Shown here: piece by piece, positions 7,619 through 15,827 of the stretch
Numbering within the stretch: the first letter of the stretch is position 1
How the letters are laid out: every line of letters begins with the position of its first letter
From: CATOSP01 sp034422355
Lineage (GTDB): Bacteria; Chloroflexota; Dehalococcoidia; Lucifugimonadales; UBA3495
NCBI GenBank assembly: GCA_034422355.1
Contig: DAOUJS010000200.1
Coordinates: 1 to 64,000, forward strand
DNA: 64,000 nucleotides
Reading direction: 5' to 3'
Notes under the pieces: generated by a model
Told to the model about the DNA's origin: nothing
Database searches by the model: none
The model's input: the letters and a program-made list of their open reading frames with translations, nothing else
Position numbers and translations under genes: made by a program

Positions 7619-8767
7619 TTGGAATTTCTAAGCGAGACCGGGTTTGCCTCCCTTAAATGGGGCAACGTCCTGTTGCTCCTCCTCGGTGCAGGTTTCGCCG
7701 CCGTCGCCATCATCAAGAGGACCGAGCCTTATGTCCTCCTGCCCATCGGCCTCGGCATCATACTGGGCAACCTCCCGGGAACCGGACTGGCCGACTTCGA
7801 CCCTTCCGGCGAGGTCCAGGCTTCCGGCATCTTCGGCGTGATCTTCCATTACACCCTGTCCTTCTGGAACATCCTGCCGCCCCTGATATTCCTTGGCCTG
7901 GGAGCGCTGACCGACTTCGGCCCCATTATCGCCAACCCCAAGACCATGCTCCTTGGCGCGGCGGCCCAGTTGGGCATATTCGTCGCTTTCTGGTCCGCCC
8001 TGTCCCTGGGGTTCTTCACCTCGCCGGACCTCTTCTCCCTGAAAGAGGCCGGGGCCATCGGCATAATTGGCGGCGCGGACGGCCCAACCACCATATTCGC
8101 CTCGGCCAAGCTCGCCCCCGACCTCCTTGGCGTTACCGCTGTGGTGGCCTACTCCTACATGGCCAGCGTGGTGTTCATCCAGCCGCCCCTCATGCGCCTG
8201 CTCACCACTCAGAAGGAGCGTCAGATTAGAATGCGCGCACTCCGGGAGGTGTCCAGGACGGAAAAGCTCCTCTTCCCCGCCGGGGCCATGATTATCATCA
8301 TCCTCTTCGTCCCCGAATCGGCCCCTCTCATCGCCATGTTCATGATTGGAAACCTCTTTGGCGAAAGCGGCGTCGTCCCACGGCTGAGCAACACGGCCTC
8401 CAACGAAATCCTGAACATCGCCACCATCTTCCTGATGATAACCATCGGCGCACAACTGTCAGCGGAGCGGGTCTTCGACCTGCGCACCCTCGCCATACTG
8501 CTGCTGGGAGTCGCCGCCTTCGCCTGCGGCACCGTGGGAGGGCTGCTCTTCGCCAAGCTGATGAACCTGTTCGTCAAGGAGAAGGTGAACCCCCTCATTG
8601 GCTCGGCGGGCGTGTCTGCGGTGCCGATGGCGGCCCGCATATCCCACACCGTAGGCCAGGAAGCCAACCCCGGCAACTACCTGCTTCCCCACGCAATGGG
8701 ACCAAACGTAGCCGGAGTCATAGGCTCCGCGGTGGTCGCCGGCGTCTTCATCTCCATCCTCGGCTAG
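7619..8767 (+). CDS. Na+-translocating decarboxylase beta subunit (OadB/GcdB/MmdB family)
   Basis: The 382-residue, highly hydrophobic protein carries the family signatures I-G-G-A-D-G-P-T-T-I-F near residue 145 and H-A-x-G-P-N-V-A-G-V-I-G-S-A near the C-terminus. Beta subunits couple decarboxylation of carboxybiotin to Na+ export. The start appears to be TTG, since no ATG lies upstream before a stop and no clear ribosome site is visible. A CTG five codons earlier is possible. It follows the gamma gene by 36 bases. Whether the substrate is oxaloacetate, methylmalonyl-CoA or glutaconyl-CoA cannot be told without the alpha subunit. Confidence 0.92.
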   Translation: MEFLSETGFASLKWGNVLLLLLGAGFAAVAIIKRTEPYVLLPIGLGIILGNLPGTGLADFDPSGEVQASGIFGVIFHYTLSFWNILPPLIFLGLGALTDFGPIIANPKTMLLGAAAQLGIFVAFWSALSLGFFTSPDLFSLKEAGAIGIIGGADGPTTIFASAKLAPDLLGVTAVVAYSYMASVVFIQPPLMRLLTTQKERQIRMRALREVSRTEKLLFPAGAMIIIILFVPESAPLIAMFMIGNLFGESGVVPRLSNTASNEILNIATIFLMITIGAQLSAERVFDLRTLAILLLGVAAFACGTVGGLLFAKLMNLFVKEKVNPLIGSAGVSAVPMAARISHTVGQEANPGNYLLPHAMGPNVAGVIGSAVVAGVFISILG

Positions 8768-8800
8768 GCCGCACTTTGCAAAGCGGGGGTGGCCTCTTTG
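8766..8800 (+). terminator. Possible terminator after the beta subunit gene
   Basis: AGGCC (8766-8770) pairs with GGCCT (8791-8795) around an inner CTTTGCAAAG palindrome, followed by CTTTG. It overlaps the stop codon of the beta gene. The hairpin is imperfect. Confidence 0.35.
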
Positions 8801-8916
8801 CCTGTGATCCACGGGCATGATAACGTAATTGCAGGGAAGGGGACGCCTTGGCTCCAGCAGTGCCAAAGACTATTAGGCAACCAGAAAGGCCGTTGACCAC
8901 GAGGAGGACGATCCAC

Positions 8917-9294
8917 ATGATGGCAATCGAAGAACACCGCGAGACTGCCCTGGCCTTTCTCGATGCCTCAGACCGGGAATTCGAGGCCGGAGACGTTCTT
9001 CAGGCGTCAGAAAAGCTGTGGGGAGCCTTCTCTCACGCCGTAACCGCTGTCTGCAAGCAAAGAGGCTGGGAATGTGGGACTCACCGGCAACTGATCAACT
9101 CGGCCCGCCGGTTGGCCGCGGAAGATGGTGCGTCATACCACGCCCCCGTAGACTTGGCAGTCGCCATTTCCGAAGCCAGGCACTTCCACAACAACTTTTA
9201 CAATGGGTCTATGGAAGACTACGAAATCGCGTATGGCCGTCCCATAGTCCGGACCTTCATTGAGTGGACGGTCAAACTGGACCGGGCGGGGTGA
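8917..9294 (+). CDS. PaREP1/HEPN-like small protein
   Basis: This 125-residue helical protein resembles PaREP1-type HEPN relatives: A-S-E-K-L-W-G-A-F-S-H-A-V-T-A near residue 34, followed by R-G-W-E-C-G-T-H. These proteins are often toxin-antitoxin or nucleotidyltransferase partners. The ATG at 8917 follows GAGGAGG by 9 bases. An upstream in-frame start at 8848 lacks a site. Its 3' end overlaps the convergent VapC-like gene by 23 bases. The function is unknown. Confidence 0.65.
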   Translation: MMAIEEHRETALAFLDASDREFEAGDVLQASEKLWGAFSHAVTAVCKQRGWECGTHRQLINSARRLAAEDGASYHAPVDLAVAISEARHFHNNFYNGSMEDYEIAYGRPIVRTFIEWTVKLDRAG

Positions 9295-9676
9295 TGATGG
9301 GGCAAGTAGGCCCGGTGGCATGGGCAAGCCGTCTGTCAAGCGTCAGCAACGGACAAGCCAAAGCCTCTGCAACCGCCACGTACCACGCATCATAGCAAGT
9401 CAGGTTGTGCCGCAACTCCCATACCCGCTCGCCAAAGGGCGCGAATGGATGTAATTCAATCGCTCCCCCGAGAAGATCGCGGTATGCATCAGCAGCCTCG
9501 GTCCCGGAAAGTTCGCCAGCGAGTTCCAATCGACGGATAATGTTACTGGCCTCGACCAACATAAAGTGTGGGCCTGCTGACCGCTCGCCGGCGATCATAG
9601 ACCTAACCCATTCTCCCTCAGATGTTAAATTGGTCAGGACCGAGACATACGCTGAAGCATCGACGACTGTTGTCAC
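9272..9676 (-). CDS. PIN-domain RNase toxin (VapC type)
   Basis: The 134-residue PIN domain has an acidic active-site set: D7 in V-V-D-A-S-A-Y, E42 in V-E-A-S-N-I, D95 in C-Y-D-A-W-Y-V-A-V-A-E-A and D114 in L-L-T-L-D-R-R-L. VapC toxins cut tRNA or rRNA when freed from antitoxin. The start codon overlaps the stop codon of the antitoxin gene by 4 bases (ATGA), a typical coupled pair. The 3' end overlaps the convergent PaREP1-like gene. All four acidic residues are present, so the toxin should be active. Confidence 0.9.
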   Translation of the reverse strand: MTTVVDASAYVSVLTNLTSEGEWVRSMIAGERSAGPHFMLVEASNIIRRLELAGELSGTEAADAYRDLLGGAIELHPFAPFGERVWELRHNLTCYDAWYVAVAEALACPLLTLDRRLAHATGPTCPIITPPGPV

Positions 9677-9915
9677 CTTCGGTCCGCGTCACGGGCTCTC
9701 AAGATTGCTTCCGCGCTGACGTTAGTCCCGCTCGCCTCCACGCGGGCGCGGACCTTTTCCATCCACTCCTTGTTACTGGCAGTGGGATATAACGCAAGCT
9801 GTTCCAGCTCGCCGAGCAAGAATTCCCGCAACGACTTACCCCGGAGTTCAGCACGGCGCACGAGTCCGTCGCGGACATCCTCCGGGACATCCTCAATTAC
9901 TATTCGCACTTTCAT
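9673..9915 (-). CDS. Ribbon-helix-helix antitoxin (FitA/VapB type)
   Basis: This 80-residue protein has an N-terminal beta strand (M-K-V-R-I-V-I) and two helices typical of ribbon-helix-helix DNA binding. G-K-S-L-R-E-F-L-L lies in the second helix. The C-terminal half would wrap the VapC active site. It is first in the operon and should autoregulate it, as is usual for this family. Upstream bases hold no clear operator that I can name. Confidence 0.82.
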   Translation of the reverse strand: MKVRIVIEDVPEDVRDGLVRRAELRGKSLREFLLGELEQLALYPTASNKEWMEKVRARVEASGTNVSAEAILRARDADRR

Positions 9916-9954
9916 GCAGTCAGTTTAGCACCGCTTCCTGTCCCACACCAACGC

Positions 9955-10833
9955 TTACCCGAAAAACCCGGACTCGATATGCTCCCGGATAACTCCGGCA
10001 ACCAGTTCCGGGCGTTGCACCGGAACATCGTGGACACTGTCCTCCAGCCACACCACCTTGGCACAGGGCATCGCGTCAACCGCCGCCTGCACCGACTCGG
10101 CGCGCCGGGCGTTGCGCTCTGCGGCTTCGGGACTGTCCTGCCGCCGGGCGGGCATGACTAGCACGGGACACCCGACTTTCGAGTACAGGGCCGGGGGATG
10201 ATGGTCCCACAGGGCGTCGATTATCCGCATGTGATTGTCCCGGGTGAGCCAGGCCCGTATCGTGTTATCCGCCAACACTTCGAAGTTGGCCAGAATCGCA
10301 GCCTCAAACTCGGGAGTCATCACAGACCCGTCCCGGCGCGACCGGATGCGCGCCACGAATTCGTGAAGAGTAACGCCGGTAAACACCGGCGGCGCCATAG
10401 CCTCACGTGCATCGGCAAGAGTCTCGTAGCGCACTGAAGGTTCGATCATCCCGCCATCTACAAGGCAGATGCCCCTGGCAACTCCCGGATGCGCGACGGC
10501 AAACTCCAGGGCAACATCGCCGCCCCAGGAATGGCCCACGACGATGGGGCGTTCCAACCTCCGCGCCTCAATCAAGCCCAGCAGGTCGCTGCCCACGGTT
10601 GCAAAGTCGTACCCGTGGTTCGGCTTGGCGCTCTGACCGTGACCCCGCTGGTCCATCGCCACCACCGAATAGTCACGGGCAAGAATGGGCGCGACCTGGT
10701 CCCATATATGGCAGGTGGAGGCCAACCCGTGCAACAACACAACCGGCTGGCCTGTGCCTCCCCAGTCCTTTATGTGGAACTCCCTTCCATTGATGGGAAC
10801 AAGTACGTCTTTGGGCACTGAAGTTGCTGCCAT
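9955..10833 (-). CDS. Alpha/beta-fold hydrolase
   Basis: The 292-residue protein has the oxyanion H-G motif (V-V-L-L-H-G), the nucleophile elbow G-H-S-W-G-G and a late His in D-S-V-H-D-V-P. These are the catalytic Ser and His of alpha/beta hydrolases such as esterases, C-C hydrolases and haloalkane dehalogenase relatives. The ATG at 10833 has GGAGAGG just upstream. A longer open frame runs into the amidase gene and is rejected. It follows the amidase gene by 19 bases on the same strand, so both probably act on related amide or ester substrates. Confidence 0.88.
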   Translation of the reverse strand: MAATSVPKDVLVPINGREFHIKDWGGTGQPVVLLHGLASTCHIWDQVAPILARDYSVVAMDQRGHGQSAKPNHGYDFATVGSDLLGLIEARRLERPIVVGHSWGGDVALEFAVAHPGVARGICLVDGGMIEPSVRYETLADAREAMAPPVFTGVTLHEFVARIRSRRDGSVMTPEFEAAILANFEVLADNTIRAWLTRDNHMRIIDALWDHHPPALYSKVGCPVLVMPARRQDSPEAAERNARRAESVQAAVDAMPCAKVVWLEDSVHDVPVQRPELVAGVIREHIESGFFG

Positions 10834-10852
10834 ATCCTCTCCACTCGGTCTG

Positions 10853-12286
10853 CTACACCTCTTCAACCACAGCCGGCCTCCGTCCCTTGCTCGGCGACAC
10901 GTCCTCGTATGTGTGCGCCACCCGGTAAAGCAACGGCTCCTCGAAGGGCCTCCCGATAAGTTGCAGACCAATTGGCAACCCGTCCTGGCTGAACCCGCAT
11001 GGGACCGACATGGCAGGCAAGCCCGTGGCGTTGCTGGGACTGGTGCAGCGTGAAGTCATGCCAGACCCCGGACCTCTGACCGGGTAGTCCTTCCCGTCGA
11101 TATTCACCGTCTCCGAGTCGATGCGCCAAGCCGGGACCGGCGACGATGGCGTGACCAGGAAGTCCACGTCCTGCAAGACCCTTGCGTATTCTTCCTTGAC
11201 CAGCCTCTGCACCTTCATCGCCTTGGAGTAATCCCTACCCAGCACGAACTGCCCTGCCAGCGTCCGGTACAGCACCGTTGGGCCGTAATCGTCCCGGCTG
11301 TCCCTCAGGAACGGCTCGTGGGTCACCACGCTGTCCGCCATCCCCGGGATACGCAGCGCACCCGCGTACTCCATCATCGGCAGCGATACCTCGACGGCCT
11401 CGGCTCCCAACTCCTCAAGGGCGCTGATGGCCCGCCGCACCGCAGCCTCAGTGTCCGGGTGAAGAAAATCGAAGTAATAATTGTCGGGGATGCCCATCCT
11501 CAGTCCGGACACTCCCTGTCCCAGCAACTCCGAAAAGTCCGGTACCGGTACCGGCACTGTGCTGGGGTCCAACGGGTCGTAACCGGCAATTGCCTGCAAC
11601 ACCAGCGCATTGTCCGCCACCGACCGGGTCATCGGTCCGATGTGGTCCCCGTTAAAGCTGGTGACCTGAAGCCCACGTTGGCTCACTCGACCGAAGGTCT
11701 GTTTCATCCCGACCACGCCGCAGAAATTGGCCGGGCCGCGCACCGACCCGCCCAGGTCTGTCCCCAGCGACGCGAAGGTCACGCAGGCTGCCACGTTTGC
11801 GCCGCCTCCCCCGCTGGAACCGCCGGGGATGTGGTCCAGGTTCCACGGGTTATGCACCGCGCCATAGTGCAGATTGTTGGAGGTTGATCCGGCGGCAAAC
11901 TCCTCCAGGTTTTCCTTGCCCAGGATGACCGCTCCTGCCTCCTTGACCTTGGCCACGGTCAGCGCGTCCTCCGCCGGGACCTGCCCGGACAATACCTTGG
12001 AGCCGACCGTCGTGCGGATGCCCCCGGTGTCGATGTTGTCCTTGATCCCTACGGGAATCCCGTGCAGCGGCCCCCGGTACTCCCCGCGCATCAGCGCCGC
12101 TTCCTGCTCCCTCGCTTGCTCCCGGGCCTGCTCGTGAAGCACCGTGATGAAGGAGTTGAGCACCGGCTGGAGCCGGTCCACCTGCTCCAATGCCGCCTCG
12201 GTCAGTTCGACCGGCGACACCTCCTTGGCCTGTATCATTGGGGCCAACTCGGAGATGGTCATATTCGTCAGGTTGGAATTCGCCAT
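10853..12286 (-). CDS. Amidase-signature-family amidase (GatA/AtzF-like)
   Basis: The 477-residue enzyme has the amidase-signature Ser-cisSer-Lys elements: K in G-I-K-D-N-I-D near residue 82, G-G-S-S-G-G-G in the Gly/Ser-rich core and the nucleophile Ser in G-T-D-L-G-G-S-V-R. Such enzymes hydrolyse amides or serve as GatA in tRNA-dependent amidation. The small partner gene upstream overlaps it by one base (TGATG) and looks GatC-like. No GatB gene is present, so a metabolic amidase with a GatC-like helper is more likely than a tRNA amidotransferase. Confidence 0.9.
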   Translation of the reverse strand: MANSNLTNMTISELAPMIQAKEVSPVELTEAALEQVDRLQPVLNSFITVLHEQAREQAREQEAALMRGEYRGPLHGIPVGIKDNIDTGGIRTTVGSKVLSGQVPAEDALTVAKVKEAGAVILGKENLEEFAAGSTSNNLHYGAVHNPWNLDHIPGGSSGGGGANVAACVTFASLGTDLGGSVRGPANFCGVVGMKQTFGRVSQRGLQVTSFNGDHIGPMTRSVADNALVLQAIAGYDPLDPSTVPVPVPDFSELLGQGVSGLRMGIPDNYYFDFLHPDTEAAVRRAISALEELGAEAVEVSLPMMEYAGALRIPGMADSVVTHEPFLRDSRDDYGPTVLYRTLAGQFVLGRDYSKAMKVQRLVKEEYARVLQDVDFLVTPSSPVPAWRIDSETVNIDGKDYPVRGPGSGMTSRCTSPSNATGLPAMSVPCGFSQDGLPIGLQLIGRPFEEPLLYRVAHTYEDVSPSKGRRPAVVEEV

Positions 12287-12504
12287 CAGGATTCACCCCC
12301 ATTTTTCGGATGCGACGCCGTATCCTCGCTGGCGCGCAGCAGACGGGAAGACATCACCCCGGACAGGTCCAGGTCTCTCAGCTTCTCCACCTCTGCCAGA
12401 TAAGCCTCGATGGCTGGGCGCACCAGCTCCATTTCGTCGTCGGAGATTTCAAACCCGTGAAAGTCCCTTATCATCGCTCTGAGCGTTTCGTCGCTTATCG
12501 CCAT
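12286..12504 (-). CDS. Small GatC/AtzG-like amidase partner
   Basis: This 72-residue acidic protein has a central helix (D-D-E-M-E-L-V-R-P-A-I-E-A-Y-L) followed by L-R-D-L-D-L-S-G-V. That resembles the layout of GatC, and of AtzG, the small partner of amidase AtzE. Its stop codon overlaps the amidase start by one base, so translation is coupled. The likely role is stabilising the amidase. Homology is suggested by size, position and pattern only. Confidence 0.6.
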   Translation of the reverse strand: MAISDETLRAMIRDFHGFEISDDEMELVRPAIEAYLAEVEKLRDLDLSGVMSSRLLRASEDTASHPKNGGES

Positions 12505-12665
12505 GACCTCCCTCCGACTGTTTCGGATGTAGCGTGCCTGTTCGCTTGGGGAAGTTTAGACCACCCCCGCCCACATTTCCACCCATCGTCCCGCCCGTTG
12601 ACCACCGAGCCGGCCAGGGCTAGAATGCCCCCACTACTCCGAACCTCACCCCTCCGGGAGACATC

Positions 12666-13067
12666 ATGTTCAAATTCGTGCATCACGTCCGGTTCCTCGT
12701 CCACGACCGCGACGCAATGGTGGAGTACATCGAGTCAAGCTTTGGCATGAAGCCCGACAGGCTCCAGGTCTATGAGAACCGGGGCATGAAGAACGCCATC
12801 TACAAGGTCGGCCCCACCAACTTCGAGATCACCGAACCGCTGGACCCCAACTCGGCTATGGGCCGCTTCCTCGATGAGCAAGGTCCCGGTGTTTACCATC
12901 TGGCTTGGGGCGTAGACGACATCCGTCAGGTCGCGCAGGACCTGGCCGACAAGGGCAACCAGATGCGCGGGGATGGCGGCATCACCCAAAGCGCCGACGG
13001 CTACCTGACCGCCAACATCGACCCCGCCAGTTCCCTTGGTCTCCCCTTCCAACTCGCCGAGGGCTGA
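12666..13067 (+). CDS. VOC-superfamily protein (glyoxalase/epimerase-like)
   Basis: The 133-residue protein has two beta-alpha-beta-beta-beta units of the vicinal oxygen chelate fold. Metal-ligand candidates are H6/H7 near the start, E53 in F-E-I-T-E-P, H77 in G-V-Y-H-L-A-W-G-V-D and a late Glu or Gln. The pattern resembles methylmalonyl-CoA epimerase and glyoxalase I. GGGAG precedes the ATG. A crotonase gene follows 112 bases downstream on the same strand, so a role in acyl-CoA metabolism is possible. Confidence 0.82.
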   Translation: MFKFVHHVRFLVHDRDAMVEYIESSFGMKPDRLQVYENRGMKNAIYKVGPTNFEITEPLDPNSAMGRFLDEQGPGVYHLAWGVDDIRQVAQDLADKGNQMRGDGGITQSADGYLTANIDPASSLGLPFQLAEG

Positions 13068-13179
13068 GAAACCCTGGCAGGACGCCCCGATTACCCTCAT
13101 GCTCTGATAAGTTACAATAGGGCCAAATTCACTGGCATTCCCGCGAAACTGGAATGGAAGAAACCCCAAGGAGCGGAAC

Positions 13180-13968
13180 ATGGCCGACCAACTCACTAAA
13201 GATAGCCCGGTGCTCTACGAACAGGACGGCGGCGTCGCCATCCTGACATTGAACAACCCCGACCGGCGGAACGTTCTCTCCACCCTCGTCCTGGAAACCC
13301 TCAGGGACTACCTCGACCGGTTCGAGGAAGACCCAACCGTAAGGGTCGTCGTGCTCCGCTCCAGCGGCCCTGTCTTCAGTTCCGGCCACGACCTCAACGA
13401 GATGGTAGACCGGGACCACGATTCATACGAGGCCGTGTTCACTCTCTGCACCAAAGTCATGGAGGCCATTCGCCTGCTGGCCAAGCCGGTGATCGCCGAG
13501 GTGCAGGGCTTGGCCACCGCCGCGGGTTGCCAACTGGTGGCAACCTGCGACCTCGCCGTCGCAGCCGAGTCAGCCAGATTCGCCACCCCCGGCGTCCAGA
13601 TTGGCTTGTTCTGCACCACGCCCGGCGTAGCCTTGGCCCGCGCCGTCAACACCAAGAAGGCCATGGAAATGCTGCTCACCGGCATCCCCATCTCCGCCGC
13701 CGACGCCCAGGACGCAGGGCTGGTCAACCGTGTCGTACCCGACGATGAACTGGAGGAAAACGTCCTGGAGTTGGCCCGCCACATCGCCGCGGCCAGTTCC
13801 CAGACCCTGTCCATCGGCAAGCCCGCCTTCTACCGCCAGATAGAACTCGACCGGCCCGCCGCCTACCAACTGGCCCAGGCGGTAATGGTGGACAACCTGG
13901 AAAAGGAAGATGCCCAGGAAGGCATCTCCGCCTTCCTCCAAAAGCGGCAGCCCAACTGGAAGTATTAG
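13180..13968 (+). CDS. Crotonase-family protein (ECHDC3-like), catalytic Glu pair absent
   Basis: The 262-residue protein has the crotonase oxyanion segment S-S-G-H-D-L-N-E-M and the A-A-G-C-Q-L-V-A-T-C-D-L-A-V-A helix. It is most like the ECHDC3 branch, with G-V-Q-I-G-L-F-C-T-T-P-G. Both positions that carry catalytic Glu in enoyl-CoA hydratase are changed (Gln in G-C-Q-L, Thr/Pro in F-C-T-T-P). Hydratase activity is therefore unlikely. Isomerase, thioesterase or another CoA reaction is possible. AAGGAG precedes the ATG. A DNA-level terminator is not obvious before convergent crcB. Confidence 0.88.
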   Translation: MADQLTKDSPVLYEQDGGVAILTLNNPDRRNVLSTLVLETLRDYLDRFEEDPTVRVVVLRSSGPVFSSGHDLNEMVDRDHDSYEAVFTLCTKVMEAIRLLAKPVIAEVQGLATAAGCQLVATCDLAVAAESARFATPGVQIGLFCTTPGVALARAVNTKKAMEMLLTGIPISAADAQDAGLVNRVVPDDELEENVLELARHIAAASSQTLSIGKPAFYRQIELDRPAAYQLAQAVMVDNLEKEDAQEGISAFLQKRQPNWKY

Positions 13969-13984
13969 AGTAGACTCGCTCCTA

Positions 13985-14368
13985 TCACAAAAGGGCCAGC
14001 CGGTATCCTAGCCACACGGCCCCCAGGCCCAGTACGACCTGCGACGCCACGTTGACCAAGGCCAACCCGAACGCGCCTTCCCTGACCATACTCATCGTGT
14101 CGAATCCAAACGCGGAAAAGGTGGTGAACCCTCCCAGGAACCCAACAAACAGGAAGGCCCGCGCCCCACTGTTCAGCCCCAGGACTCCATGCGCCGATGC
14201 CAGTCCGCCCAGCAGTCCTATGATGAAGCACCCCGCAACGTTCACCACCAGAATCCCGTAAGGGAAAGTCCCGGAAGCAGACAATAGCTGCTGCACTTCC
14301 CGGTTCAGCAGGTATCTGAAAATCGAACCGGCGAATCCGCCGGCCCCCACAAGCAGCACCGTTGTCAT
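13985..14368 (-). CDS. crcB: Fluoride channel CrcB/FluC
   Basis: The 127-residue four-helix membrane protein has the Fluc signatures G-G-F-A-G-S-I-F-R-Y near the start, V-N-V-A-G-C-F in helix 2 and G-G-F-T-T-F-S-A-F in helix 3, where the Na+ and fluoride-lining Phe residues lie. Fluc dimers export fluoride passively. I chose the ATG at 14368, about 10 bases after GGGAGG. Longer starts at 14377 and 14410 are possible. No convincing fluoride riboswitch was found upstream. Confidence 0.93.
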   Translation of the reverse strand: MTTVLLVGAGGFAGSIFRYLLNREVQQLLSASGTFPYGILVVNVAGCFIIGLLGGLASAHGVLGLNSGARAFLFVGFLGGFTTFSAFGFDTMSMVREGAFGLALVNVASQVVLGLGAVWLGYRLALL

Positions 14369-14536
14369 AGAAGCCATCCCTCCCAACGGTCCCGGCCATT
14401 GTACCGGCAATCACCCCTTCTTGGACTACATTGCAACCCGCCTGTCAGGATGTGGACGAAACGCCGTCCAGGTATCAAAATACACCCGACACCAGATCAT
14501 CCAGACGATGGGTCAAACTCACGATGGGACGAAAGC

Positions 14537-15484
14537 ATGAACCAGAGAATTCGCGCGCCCCACATTTTCGCGGCCAACCCCATTAACCGGGGGGAACGTG
14601 AACGCCGCGACGAGGACTGGATAAAGAGGGTCTCCACCGACCCCGCGACCAGGCTGCTCCCCATGTCGGATCTCAACGTCCCAGTCGTCTCCGGATCGGG
14701 GCCTGGAAACGTACAGGAATTGGCATGGTTGACCCCCGGAGATTTGATACGCATGGGCGTCGAAGCTGAACCGGTCTTCCTCGGCTTGCTGGACGGCGAG
14801 GCCCGCTTCGTCATCGACATATCCGACAGCCGCCAGGCCGTGGCCGAGCTTCAGGACCGCGGAGTGCTGACCTTCGAGGACGCCAGGGCTGCCGCTGAGT
14901 ATGTCAGCGGCCCCGAGTCCGGCATCATCGCCCAGGCCCGCGCCCAGCTCAACTGGCACAACCGCCACGGCTTCTGCTCGGTCTGCGGCCACGCCAGCTA
15001 CATGGCCCGTGGCGGCCAGGTCCGCCGGTGCCCCGAGTGCAACACGGAACACTACCCCCGCACCGACCCCGTGGTAATCACCGTCGTACACGACGGTGAC
15101 CGGTGCCTGCTGGGCCAGTCTCGGGGCCGGCTGGTGCAGATGCGCCGCTACTCCGCCCTGGCAGGTTTCATGGACCAGGGAGAGTCCATTGAAGAGGCCG
15201 TGGCCCGCGAGATAATGGAGGAAGCGGGAATCCAGGTCGGCACGGTGCAATACCACTCATCCCAACCCTGGCCCTTCCCTTCGTCCCTGATGATCGGCTG
15301 CCACGCCGACGCCGCCACCACCGACATTGCTATGGACAATGAGGAAATGGCCGACGTCCGCTGGTTCGACCGGGAAGAGGTCCTGCTGGCCCTGGACGAA
15401 AGGAGCAGCGTCCTTGCCATCCCCGGCCCGCTGGCCATCGCCTACCACCTGATCCGCGCCTGGGCGGTTGGAGAGGCCGGCTGA
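14537..15484 (+). CDS. nudC: NAD+ diphosphatase/deNADding Nudix hydrolase NudC
   Basis: This 315-residue protein has an N-terminal domain, a zinc ribbon (C-S-V-C-G-H ... C-P-E-C) and a full Nudix box starting G-F-M-D-Q-G-E-S and including R-E-I-M-E-E-A-G. After the box comes S-Q-P-W-P-F-P-S-S, the NudC signature. NudC hydrolyses NAD(H) and removes NAD caps from RNA. The ATG at 14537 precedes conserved sequence. An in-frame start at 14399 overlaps the crcB region and is less likely. Its stop codon overlaps the next ATG by one base. Confidence 0.94.
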   Translation: MNQRIRAPHIFAANPINRGERERRDEDWIKRVSTDPATRLLPMSDLNVPVVSGSGPGNVQELAWLTPGDLIRMGVEAEPVFLGLLDGEARFVIDISDSRQAVAELQDRGVLTFEDARAAAEYVSGPESGIIAQARAQLNWHNRHGFCSVCGHASYMARGGQVRRCPECNTEHYPRTDPVVITVVHDGDRCLLGQSRGRLVQMRRYSALAGFMDQGESIEEAVAREIMEEAGIQVGTVQYHSSQPWPFPSSLMIGCHADAATTDIAMDNEEMADVRWFDREEVLLALDERSSVLAIPGPLAIAYHLIRAWAVGEAG

Positions 15485-15606
15485 TGGGCGAAGGGTTCAG
15501 GAGAGGGTTTGGCTTCGGCTGCGGGTGCCTGTTCTTCATCATCGTAGTGTTGGTGATACTCTTCTTCCTCGGCATAATCTTCCCGGACGGAAACCTCCCC
15601 TGGTAG
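15484..15606 (+). CDS. Tiny single-span membrane peptide coupled to nudC
   Basis: A 40-codon frame begins in the overlap TGATG with the nudC stop. The peptide starts M-G-E-G-F-R-R-G, then has a Gly-Cys-rich segment and about 20 very hydrophobic residues (Phe, Ile, Leu, Val), ending N-L-P-W. One transmembrane helix is expected, with the positive N-terminus inside. The one-base overlap and clean hydrophobic design argue that it is real. Its function is unknown. Confidence 0.55.
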   Translation: MGEGFRRGFGFGCGCLFFIIVVLVILFFLGIIFPDGNLPW

Positions 15607-15770
15607 CGGGGGGAACGCCCCGCTAGAGCCTCTACCTCCTGGTCACACACTCTTCAGCGCAGCCAGGGAAAGGCCGATCTACCACTCCTACCCCCAGGGT
15701 ATGCGACCAACAAACAAGACAGAGGAGAGGGTCTGAAGTCCGGGAGGGCAGCATACCGAGATAGAAAAAG

Positions 15771-15795
15771 CCCCTCTCCAGAAAAAGGAGAGGGG
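15771..15795 (-). terminator. Intrinsic terminator of the downstream-strand VOC gene
   Basis: CCCCTCTCC (15771-15779) and GGAGAGGGG (15787-15795) form a perfect 9-bp stem with a 7-base loop. Read on the minus strand the hairpin is followed by CTTTTTC, a classic Rho-independent terminator just after the VOC gene that ends at 15828. Confidence 0.85.
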
Positions 15796-15827
15796 ACTTC
15801 ACATTACTCGATTGTTGTGAGCGGAGC

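Noticed and set aside
14370..14480. Possible fluoride riboswitch before crcB
   Set aside because: Some GG-T-G-A-T words occur but the pseudoknot and conserved core of the crcB motif could not be placed.
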